This document shows, piece after piece, positions 33,361 through 41,269 of a stretch of DNA of 64,000 bases (the first letter of the stretch is position 1; every line of letters starts with the position of its first letter). The stretch is from Gemmatimonas groenlandica (lineage in GTDB: Bacteria; Gemmatimonadota; Gemmatimonadetes; Gemmatimonadales; Gemmatimonadaceae), in the NCBI RefSeq assembly GCF_013004105.1, contig NZ_CP053085.1, positions 682,001 to 746,000 on the forward strand. Reading direction: 5' to 3'. The notes beneath the pieces were generated by a model. The model had not been told where the DNA came from. It saw only the letters and a list, made by a program, of their open reading frames with translations, and did no database searches. The position numbers and the translations under genes are program-made.

Positions 33361-34712
33361 CGGTTGGCTTTATGATGCGTTGCGCTCGGCGAGCCTCCGT
33401 CTCCGCCGCGTTGGCGATCGGATCCCTGGGTGCGCAGGAGACGCGCGCCGTCCCGACGCCGTGCCCGGACGGCATCGCCGCTGCCGTCCAGTGTTCGCTC
33501 GGTAAGGACAGCGCCGGTGCGTTCTACTGGATCGCAATGCCAGCGCCTTGGAATAAGCGACTGGTGGTGCACGCGCATGGCGGGCCGGACCTCGGTGCTC
33601 CTGATGCCAAGGGCAGTGCCGACGACCTGACGCGGTGGAACATCTGGACGCGCATGGGCTTCGCCGTGGTGGCCTCTACGTACCATCAAGGTGGTGTGGC
33701 GGTGCGGTCGGCGGCGGAAGATGTTGAGCGTTCGCGGCAGCTCTTTGTCGCGCAGGTCGGCGTGCCCGAGCGTACGATTCTGCACGGGCAGTCGTGGGGG
33801 GCCGGCGTGGCGGCGCGTACGGCGGAGCTGTTCGGTGCGCGTAATGCGCAGGGCCACGTGCCGTATGATGCGGTGCTGCTCACGAGCGGCGTGCTGGGGG
33901 GAGCCAGCCTGTCGTACGACTTCCGGATGGATCTGCGCGTCGTATATCAGGCGGTGTGTGGCGATCATCCGCGCGCCGATGAGCCGCAGTATCCGTTGTG
34001 GCAGGGATTGCCCGTGGGCGCGAAGCTCACGCGCGTGCAGTTGGCCGATCGGGTCGACGCGTGCACCGGCGTGCGGAAGCCGGCGGCGGCGCGCTCACCC
34101 GAGCAGGCGCAGCATTTGGCCACGATTCTCGCGGCGGTGAAGGTGCCCGAGCGCACGCTGATCGCACACCTGAATTGGGGTACCTGGCACTTTCAGGACA
34201 TCGTGACCAAGCGGACGCACGGTGCCAATCCGTTCACCACCACGGGCGTCACCTACGCCGGCGGCGCGGACCTGAATGGCAAGGTCGCGCGCTACGTCGC
34301 CGATTCTGTAGCATTCGCTACACTATCGGCAGACGCCGATCCGACCGGTGGTATTCCCGTGCCCGTGCTCACGATGCATGCCATCGACGATCCCACCGCG
34401 TTCGTGGAACTCGAGAGCACATTCCGCCACACGATGGAGCGCGCGGGGCGAGCCAAGACGCTGGTGCAGCTGTTCACGCAGGATAGCGAGCACAGTTATT
34501 TGAGTGATGCCCAGTACGTGAGCGCCATGCGCGCGTTGCTGGCGTGGGTGGAGCAGGGCACCGCACCGACACCGAGGGCCGTCGCCGCGTCGTGTGCACG
34601 CGTTGAATCCACGTACGATCCGGCCAAGGGATGTCGTTTCGTGCCATCGTATGCACCGGCGCCGCTCTCGTCGCGGGTGCCGAACAGAGCCAAACCGGGA
34701 ATGCCCAAGTGA
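33357..34712 (+). CDS. Exported alpha/beta hydrolase
   Basis: 451 residues from ATG 33357 (ATGA overlap with the MATE stop). The N terminus is signal-like (ARRASVSAALAIGSLGA). VVHAHGGPDLGAP resembles an oxyanion loop, and HGQSWGAG contains the nucleophile Ser146 in GxSxG. MHAIDDPTAFVE (Asp) and SEHSYL (His) near the C terminus complete a plausible triad. A Cys pair (Cys36, Cys46) may form a disulfide. Possibly a secreted peptidase or esterase; substrate unknown. Third gene in the coupled operon. Confidence 0.8.
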   Translation: MTVGFMMRCARRASVSAALAIGSLGAQETRAVPTPCPDGIAAAVQCSLGKDSAGAFYWIAMPAPWNKRLVVHAHGGPDLGAPDAKGSADDLTRWNIWTRMGFAVVASTYHQGGVAVRSAAEDVERSRQLFVAQVGVPERTILHGQSWGAGVAARTAELFGARNAQGHVPYDAVLLTSGVLGGASLSYDFRMDLRVVYQAVCGDHPRADEPQYPLWQGLPVGAKLTRVQLADRVDACTGVRKPAAARSPEQAQHLATILAAVKVPERTLIAHLNWGTWHFQDIVTKRTHGANPFTTTGVTYAGGADLNGKVARYVADSVAFATLSADADPTGGIPVPVLTMHAIDDPTAFVELESTFRHTMERAGRAKTLVQLFTQDSEHSYLSDAQYVSAMRALLAWVEQGTAPTPRAVAASCARVESTYDPAKGCRFVPSYAPAPLSSRVPNRAKPGMPK

Positions 34713-35350
34713 ACGCGTCGTTCAACCATCGACTGCGAGTGGCTGCGGCCTCCATGGCGCTGACGCTGTCGGCCGTGGCTGGCTGCCGACCGTCCGCGCC
34801 CTCGTCGCCTTCGGAGACTGCCGCGCAGTTCTACACGCTGCTGGACGGTCTCGGCGTAGACGGTGTTCCCGACTCGCTCGCGCTCGATGCCGTGCAGCCG
34901 TACCTCGATTCCACACTGGTCGGTTTGCTCGTTGAGGCGCGCCACGCACGTGATGATGCGTCACGCCGCGCACCCGGCGAGAAGCCGCCTTTCGTGGAGG
35001 GCGACATGTTCGGCAGCCTCTTCGAGGGAAACACCTCGTTCGGTATTCGTCGTCTCGCCAAGCGCGGTGATACGACCTTCGCGGTAATGGCCTTCACCAA
35101 CGCGATGCAGCCGCCTACGGTGAAGTGGACGGACACGTTGGTGATCGTGCCGCGGGCGAATGCGAAGCCGAAAAGCCCGCAATTTGTGATTGCCGACCTG
35201 CGCTACGGCGCCGGCTGGGACTTCGGCAATCGCGGGTCCCTGCTGCAGAGTCTTCGCGCCGCGCTTTCGCCGGACAGCGCCAGCGCGATCGTGCCCACGG
35301 CTACACCCGCTGCGTGCGCCACGCCCCCCTGCGGAACATCACCGCGCTGA
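34709..35350 (+). CDS. Lipoprotein of unknown function
   Basis: 213 residues from GTG 34709 (GTGA overlap with the previous stop). Lipobox AVAGC with Cys26. The mature part has SETAAQFYTLLDGLG and PYLDSTLVGLLVEARHA, a layout reminiscent of DUF3828-like lipoproteins, though this is uncertain. Its last 50 bases overlap the convergent MATE gene on the other strand. As the last gene of a coupled four-gene operon, it probably acts with the hydrolases or the pump in the periplasm. Confidence 0.7.
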   Translation: MNASFNHRLRVAAASMALTLSAVAGCRPSAPSSPSETAAQFYTLLDGLGVDGVPDSLALDAVQPYLDSTLVGLLVEARHARDDASRRAPGEKPPFVEGDMFGSLFEGNTSFGIRRLAKRGDTTFAVMAFTNAMQPPTVKWTDTLVIVPRANAKPKSPQFVIADLRYGAGWDFGNRGSLLQSLRAALSPDSASAIVPTATPAACATPPCGTSPR

Positions 35351-36713
35351 CGACCGCCAGCAGCGTATAGGCGGCCAATACCGACACGAACACGGCGTGT
35401 GAGCCGATCGAGGTCTGCGTCGTGAGCAGCCACGCCAACGGGAGTTCGAACGCCCAGAAGACGGCGATGTTGATGTTGGTCGGCGTGCGCGTATCGCCGG
35501 CGCCATTGAACGCTTGCGTGAGCACCATGCCGAAGGCGAAGAATGGGAAGCCGGCCGCCATCATGCGCAGGCCGTACACAGCCACATCGGTCACGGCGGG
35601 ATCGCTCGTGAAGCCGGCCACGATCGGCCGCGCGAAGATCACGAAGATGGCGCCCATGAGCCCAAGAAATGCCACGTTGTAGCGCGCTGCGGTCCAGACG
35701 GCGCGGTTGGCGCGATCGGGATTTTGCGCGCCAAGCGCCTGACCCACCATCGTGGCGGCGGCGTTGCCTAAGCCCCAGGCGGGCAGCATGGCGAACATGA
35801 TCATGCGCACCGCAATCGTGTAGCCGGCCATCGCCGCGCTGCCGAACGACGCCATGAGGCGGATGAGCACCATCCAGCTCAGGCTGCCCACCAGCACCTG
35901 AAAGGTGGCATTCACCGACAAGCGCAGCATCGCGCGCATGGTGTCCCACTCGAACACCAGATGCTCGCGCGAGACACGCAGGTGCCCGGAGCCGCGCGTG
36001 AGTCGCCAGAGGGCGTAACACACGCCGGTGCCGCGGCCGATCGTGGTGGCGATGGCGGCGCCAGTCACGCCCCATTCGGGGAACGGTCCCACGCCGAAAA
36101 TCAGCATCGGACCGAGCACGATGTTGATGGCGTTGGCCAGCCACAACACGCGCATGGACACCGCCGCGTCGCCGGCCCCACGAAATGCCGCGTTGATCAC
36201 GAACAGCAGGAATGCGGTGCCGCTGCCGCCCAACAAGACGCGCGTGAACATCGTGCCGGTGGCGAGCACGTCATCGGTCGCACCCATGGCGCGCAGCAGC
36301 GCTGGGGCCGCCAATGCGCCCACGACGCCGATCAGTACCGACGCGATCACGCCGAGCGTGATCATCTGCACCGCCGCGCGCGCGGCACCATCGGCATCAC
36401 GCTCTCCCACTCGGCGCGCCACCACCGCCGTGCCGGCGATGGCCAACCCCATGGCGATCGTGTACACCACGATCATCATCGACTCGGTGAGCCCTACCGT
36501 CGCCACTGCGCTTGCGCCCAGGCGCGCCACGAAGAACACATCGGAGAGCGCGAACAGGCTCTCCATGATCATCTCCAGCACCATCGGAATGGCGAGGAGG
36601 AAAATGGAGCGCCCGATCGGACCCGTGGTGTAATCGTGCTTCGTGCCGCGCAGCGCGCCCCGCGCGGCGTCCCACCACGACCGCGTGTCGTCGTCCTGCG
36701 CCAATTCGTGCAT
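35301..36713 (-). CDS. MATE family efflux transporter (second)
   Basis: 470 residues with twelve hydrophobic helices. The start resembles MatE proteins (YTTGPIGRSIFLLAIPMVLEMIMESLFALSDVFFVARLG). AFRGAGDAAVSMRVLW and FNGAGDTRTPTNINI are the paired conserved loops. It is a different subfamily from the MATE at 31999. ATG 36713 is chosen over TTG 36728; it lies 15 bases after the DUF4097 stop on the same strand, so the two are probably co-transcribed. The 3' end overlaps the opposite-strand lipoprotein gene by 50 bases. Confidence 0.9.
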   Translation of the reverse strand: MHELAQDDDTRSWWDAARGALRGTKHDYTTGPIGRSIFLLAIPMVLEMIMESLFALSDVFFVARLGASAVATVGLTESMMIVVYTIAMGLAIAGTAVVARRVGERDADGAARAAVQMITLGVIASVLIGVVGALAAPALLRAMGATDDVLATGTMFTRVLLGGSGTAFLLFVINAAFRGAGDAAVSMRVLWLANAINIVLGPMLIFGVGPFPEWGVTGAAIATTIGRGTGVCYALWRLTRGSGHLRVSREHLVFEWDTMRAMLRLSVNATFQVLVGSLSWMVLIRLMASFGSAAMAGYTIAVRMIMFAMLPAWGLGNAAATMVGQALGAQNPDRANRAVWTAARYNVAFLGLMGAIFVIFARPIVAGFTSDPAVTDVAVYGLRMMAAGFPFFAFGMVLTQAFNGAGDTRTPTNINIAVFWAFELPLAWLLTTQTSIGSHAVFVSVLAAYTLLAVVSAVMFRRGAWRTQRV

Positions 36714-36728
36714 GGCGCGAAGGCTCAA

Positions 36729-37856
36729 CTACATCGTCGATCGGCGCAAGCGGACGGATCCGGATCCGGTTTCCACCACGACACGTCCCGCGCCATTGCC
36801 GATCGTCCCGCGCAGGTGGCGCCGCTCCAATGTGCGCGTGCGCACCGCGAAGTCGGTGGTGATGCTGCCGCTCCCTGTTTCGATATCCACGTCAGCGCCG
36901 AAATTCTCGGGTAGCGCCAGCGTGACGCCGCCGGAGCCGGCGTCGACACTGACCGACGACGGAGACGACACCATGTCGATCGAGACGCCACCGCTGCCGG
37001 CATCGACCGACACATCGTTCGCCGACACACTCCCGAGACGAACACTGCCCGAGCCGACGTCGACCGAGAGCCGCTTGCATGACAGCTCGGTGGCCGTGAC
37101 GCCGCCGGATCCGGTGTCTACCGTGCACTCGTCGCTCGACACACGATCCAGCGATACGCTGCCCGATCCGTTGTCGACGCTCACTCGACGACCGCGCGTG
37201 CCGCGCAACGACACGCCACCGGAGCCGGCATCGATGATCAGCGTGCCGCGGGTATCGGTGGCGGCAACGCGCGCCGAGGCCACGTCGAGGCGCAAGTCGG
37301 CGTCCACGTCGGTCGCGCTCATCTCGCCGACCAGGAGATAGCTGTCGAGCGCCGTGCCGTCGGGGACCAGCACGCGGATGTCGGCCCACGCCTCGAGGCC
37401 ACTGCCCGAGGTTTTCACGCGCACGCGCTGGCCGTCGCGATCGCGCCATCCGTCGCCGCCCCACGTGCCATCGTCGCGGATACGCGTTTCCGTGCTGCCA
37501 CCCCAGCGGCGCTCGGGGCCGCCACGATACACCACGTCATCATCGGGATAGATGACGCGCAGCGTCGGCAATCCGCGCACGGTACCCGCCTCGATGCGCA
37601 GGCGGCTCGCATCTCGCCCCCGCATGGTGATCTCGAATTGCACGTCACGTCGGTCGCCGCGTACGATGCGGACCTCGCCGGCCACGTTGTAGAGCGCCAC
37701 CTGCGACCCGCTGAGCGTGCGGCGCTCGGTCTGTGCGGTCAGCGCGGCGGGGACGAGCATCCACACGGTGATCGAGGCCGAGAGGCGCCGGCCGAAGCCG
37801 GTTGCGCGCGACGTCGACCGGGCGGAGCTTGAAGAGGCGATAAGCATGGGGCTCAT
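36729..37856 (-). CDS. DUF4097-type beta-helix protein, exported
   Basis: 375 residues. A signal region (ASITVWMLVPAALTAQ) is followed by a beta-rich domain. The C-terminal half has at least six repeats of about 20 residues centred on DAGSGGVSL, NGSGSVSL, DTGSGGVTA, DVGSGSVRL, DAGSGGVSI and ETGSGSI. This is the signature of DUF4097/DUF2807-like right-handed beta-helix putative adhesins. Function is unknown; surface or periplasmic scaffolding is inferred. ATG 37856 is the first of two close ATGs (the other is 37847) and neither has a clear ribosome site. It precedes a MATE gene by 15 bases. Confidence 0.82.
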   Translation of the reverse strand: MSPMLIASSSSARSTSRATGFGRRLSASITVWMLVPAALTAQTERRTLSGSQVALYNVAGEVRIVRGDRRDVQFEITMRGRDASRLRIEAGTVRGLPTLRVIYPDDDVVYRGGPERRWGGSTETRIRDDGTWGGDGWRDRDGQRVRVKTSGSGLEAWADIRVLVPDGTALDSYLLVGEMSATDVDADLRLDVASARVAATDTRGTLIIDAGSGGVSLRGTRGRRVSVDNGSGSVSLDRVSSDECTVDTGSGGVTATELSCKRLSVDVGSGSVRLGSVSANDVSVDAGSGGVSIDMVSSPSSVSVDAGSGGVTLALPENFGADVDIETGSGSITTDFAVRTRTLERRHLRGTIGNGAGRVVVETGSGSVRLRRSTM

Positions 37857-37926
37857 GGAAAGGTATTGATAAGTGACCTCAACGCTTGGATGCCCCGGCC
37901 CGTCAGAAAGGTTTGAAGATCCCGAC

Positions 37927-37959
37927 ACGTTTTCCGCCACGTTTTCCGCCACGTTTTCC
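37927..37959 (+). repeat. 12-bp direct repeat, nearly three copies
   Basis: The unit ACGTTTTCCGCC occurs twice and then again as ACGTTTTCCT, in tandem, 18 bases upstream of the M28 peptidase start. It could be a regulator-binding array or slippage product in the promoter leader. Confidence 0.7.
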
Positions 37960-37976
37960 TTTCCACTCGCCCCACC

Positions 37977-39264
37977 ATGCGTACGATGCGCACGCTTACC
38001 TCTCTATCCGTCTCGGCCGTGGTTGCCGTCCTGACGGCGTCGCCCGCTCTTGCCCAGAAGCAGGTGCTGCCTACGGCGATTGCCCCGATCGACTCCGCCG
38101 ATCCGGTCGCGCTGATGGTCGCGCGCCTCGACCTCGAGAAGTACAAGACCACGCTGAAGGGACTCACACAGTTCGGCGACCGAAAGCAGGGCACCAAGCG
38201 CAATCGCGACGCGGTGGATTGGATCGAGGCGCAGCTCAAGAGTTACGGCTGCTCGAACACGGAACGCATCGTCTATCGATACGAGCCGCCCACCTTGGCC
38301 GAGCGCCCGGCGGCGCCCCCCGGCTGCCACGCCCCCGGCCGCTGGGCAGCCGCCGCTGCGTCGAGTCGGTCCGCCGGCCACGCAGGCCTCGGGCGGTGGA
38401 CGTAACCGTGGCATTCGCACGCGCACCGGCGTGAACAACGACTCCCTGTTGCAGCCCGATCCGAAACTGCGTGCGCTGAATTCTGAGCCGAGCACGCCGG
38501 GCGAGCGTCAGGAAGTGTATTGCACCAAGATCGGCTCCACGCATCCGGAAGAGATGTACATCGTGGGGGCGCACATGGACGGCATCGGCTGGGGCGAGGC
38601 CGTGAATGACGACGGCTCAGGCACGGCGCTGGTGATGGAGTTGGCGCGGGTGTTCAGCAATCCCGACGTGCAGACCGAGCGGTCCATTCGCTTCGTGCTG
38701 TGGAACAACGAAGAGTCCGGCCTGAACGGCGCGCGCGCGTACATCGAGCAGCGCGCGAAGCTGCAGGGCATCGAAGAGCCGAAGGGATCGGGCAAGTATC
38801 CGGAGCCCAAGTGGCTCGGCATGATCCAGCACGACATGATGATGTGGGACCACGGCATGCCGAAGGCCGACGGCACTATGGCCAAGGAGCAGCGTCCGGA
38901 AGCCGACGTGAACATCGAGTTTCAGATCAACTCGAAAATGTGGAAGGCGTCGTCGGAACTGGCGTGGGCGCTGCATCAATCCAACACGAAGTACGCCACC
39001 GACTATCCGGCACAGGTGGGTCCGCACATGACCAACACCGACTCTGGCCCGTTCCAGGATCTCATTCCCGCGATCAGCTTGCGCGAGAACGAGCGCGGTA
39101 CGCAGACCGGTAACGGGTGGAATCCACACTGGCACCAGCCCACCGACGTGTGGTCGACCTACACGGACAAAGATTTCCGTCTTGGCCTGAACGCCGCGCA
39201 GACGACGCTGGGCGGCGTCGGCCGACTGGCTGGCGCGACCCTCAAGCCCGCGACCAAGATGTGA
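37977..39264 (+). pseudogene. M28 family aminopeptidase, frameshifted at a C6 run
   Basis: The first frame (37977-38405) gives a signal peptide (ending ALAQ) and about 110 residues of the protease-associated N-terminal region. The second frame holds the M28 catalytic domain: VGAHMDGIGWGEAVNDDGSG (zinc His and Asp), NNEESGL (catalytic and ligand Glu), MIQHDMM and HWHQPTD. Removing one base from the C6 run at 38316-38321 joins both frames through a Pro/Gly/Arg-rich linker into one protein of about 428 residues. It is therefore either a real frameshift, a slippage site, or a sequencing error. Intact relatives are secreted zinc aminopeptidases. It converges with the amidase gene. Confidence 0.85.
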
Positions 39265-39286
39265 TCAGCGTGTAATCACCGTCTGA

Positions 39287-40783
39287 TCAGACGAGCGGCG
39301 GAATGCGTCCCGCCCACGGGCGGGCGCGTTCCAGCTGACCTGCCACGCGAAAGAGCGTGGCCTCGTCGCCAAAGCGCGACACGAGTTGCGTACCGATCGG
39401 CAGTCCGGCGGCATTCCAATGCAATGGCACCGACATCGCCGGTTGTCCGGTCACGTTGAACAGCGGCGTGTAGGGAATGAAGCCGTACACTTTCTTTGCG
39501 GTCTCATTGAGCAATCCGGCTGCCTTGAGTACACCGCCGAGGCCCAGACCCGCGACCACACGCAGCATGGCGCGTTCGGCAGCGGTAGGCTGTAGCGTCC
39601 CGATGGTGAACGGCGGGGCGCCGAGGGTAGGCGTAACCAGCACGTCTACGGTGGTGAAGAAGCGGCCCACCGTGCGCCCCGCCACTTGCAGCGTGCGCAC
39701 CGACGTGGCGTAGTCGGCCGCACTGGCCGCCTTCCCCACGAGACCGAGCGCCCACGTGGTGAGCTCCACATCATCGCTGCGCGGTGCGCGCTTGAGCTGT
39801 GCGCCGATCCACTCGATGTCGGCGCGCGCCTCTGCGGCGACGACGGTGAGAAAGGCCTGCGCCAGCACCTCGCCATCGACCACGGGTTCGGCGCGAATCA
39901 CGTCGTGCCCCAGTGACTCGAGCAGCGCGGCGGCGTCTTCGAGCGCGGCCACACAGTCGGGATGCACGGTACTCCCGAAGAACGGTGAGGTGGTGACGGC
40001 AATACGCAGTCGCCCGGGCTCGCGCGTGACTTCGTCGAGGAACGGGCGCTCCTGCGGCGGACAGGCGACCGGCGTGCCGGCGTCTTCGCCGGCGGTGGCA
40101 TCGAGCATCGCCGCGGAATCGCGCACGCTGCGAGTGATCACGTGCTCCTGCACGAAGCCGCGCCATGCGTCGCCGATGTCGGGCCCGGTGGGCATGCGGC
40201 CACGCGTGGGCTTGATGGCGAACACGCCATTGCATGATGCGGGAATGCGCAGCGACCCGCCGCCGTCGCCACCATGGGCGATGGGCACGATACGCGCCGC
40301 GACGGCCGCGCCTGAACCGCCGCTCGAGCCACCAGGGGTTTTGGTGGGATCCCACGGATTGCGCGCCGGTCCAAGTGCCTCGCTTTCGGTGTACGGTGTG
40401 AGACCGAGTTCGGGGGTGTTGGCCTTGCCGATGAACACGGCGCCGGCGCGCCGGTAGCGCGACACGAGTTCGCTGTCGTGAGCGGGGATGATGGATTGCA
40501 GCACCCGGGTCCCGTTGCTGGTGGGGACGCCGGCGATGGTCGTCATCAAGTCCTTGATCAGGATCGGCACGCCGGCGAACGGCGCGTCGAGATCGACCTT
40601 GGCGGCCATCGTTCGCGCCATGGCGTCGAGCGGACGCACCACCGCGTTCAGCCGCGGATTGCGGGCGGCCATGCGGGCCAGCGCCGCTTCGGTCACGTCG
40701 GCCGGGCTCAGCTCACGACGGCGCACCAGATCGGCGATGGCGAGTCCATCGAGCCCGTCGTACTCGGGGAGGGGAAGAGACAT
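39287..40783 (-). CDS. Amidase signature family enzyme
   Basis: 498 residues. The Ser-cisSer-Lys triad is visible: Lys77 in PILIKDL, the cis-Ser in PGGSSGGSGAA (about 153), and the nucleophile Ser177 in GGDGGGSLRIPAS. These enzymes hydrolyse amides with broad specificity in the cytosol; GatA-like function is unlikely without GatB/GatC neighbours. It lies 27 bases after the DCC-protein gene on the same strand. GAGG-type spacing is not obvious, but MSLPLPEYDGLDGLAIADLV is a normal family start. Confidence 0.9.
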   Translation of the reverse strand: MSLPLPEYDGLDGLAIADLVRRRELSPADVTEAALARMAARNPRLNAVVRPLDAMARTMAAKVDLDAPFAGVPILIKDLMTTIAGVPTSNGTRVLQSIIPAHDSELVSRYRRAGAVFIGKANTPELGLTPYTESEALGPARNPWDPTKTPGGSSGGSGAAVAARIVPIAHGGDGGGSLRIPASCNGVFAIKPTRGRMPTGPDIGDAWRGFVQEHVITRSVRDSAAMLDATAGEDAGTPVACPPQERPFLDEVTREPGRLRIAVTTSPFFGSTVHPDCVAALEDAAALLESLGHDVIRAEPVVDGEVLAQAFLTVVAAEARADIEWIGAQLKRAPRSDDVELTTWALGLVGKAASAADYATSVRTLQVAGRTVGRFFTTVDVLVTPTLGAPPFTIGTLQPTAAERAMLRVVAGLGLGGVLKAAGLLNETAKKVYGFIPYTPLFNVTGQPAMSVPLHWNAAGLPIGTQLVSRFGDEATLFRVAGQLERARPWAGRIPPLV

Positions 40784-40810
40784 GCGGGAAACTACCGTCC
40801 CTACGGAACG

Positions 40811-41248
40811 CTACGGAAGGAAGCGCGCGCGTTCCTCAGGGGTGGGCAGGAGGCAGGCCGGGGCGGCCATCTCGAAGCGGCGTCGGGCGACCTGGTCGTA
40901 GATGGCATCGCGGAGCACGCGGGGGACGAGATGCCCCAACGCCGCGACGACGGCCCATACCCCGCCAAGGTGAGCCAAGGCCGCGAGGGCGGCGGCGCTC
41001 CGCACTCGTACGCGGGGGACGGCCGGGTCGTACCACACCACCGAGTCCACACCGGCCAACTCCGGAAACTGCTCGCGCACGCGGGTGCCGAACGCGCCCT
41101 GCAACGGCGCGAACGCCAGGCGCGCGCGGGCCGCTGCTGGTTCATGGCCCAGCACGAACTGCACACTGCCCGCGCAAAATCCGCAGTCCCCGTCGTACAG
41201 CAGCACCGCCCGGGTATCCGAAAGGGGCGTGTCCGTCGCATTGGCCAT
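40811..41248 (-). CDS. DCC family (DUF393) thiol-disulfide oxidoreductase-like protein
   Basis: 145 residues. The family signature YDGDCGFC places a CxxC at Cys22 and Cys25 in a thioredoxin-like position. A hydrophobic stretch near 95-115 (AALAALAHLGGVWAVVAALG) may touch the membrane. Members have uncertain redox roles. It starts only 21 bases from the divergent ABC-F gene and is followed on the same strand by the amidase. Confidence 0.85.
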   Translation of the reverse strand: MANATDTPLSDTRAVLLYDGDCGFCAGSVQFVLGHEPAAARARLAFAPLQGAFGTRVREQFPELAGVDSVVWYDPAVPRVRVRSAAALAALAHLGGVWAVVAALGHLVPRVLRDAIYDQVARRRFEMAAPACLLPTPEERARFLP

Positions 41249-41269
41249 GTCTGCAAGCTAATGTGCGGC

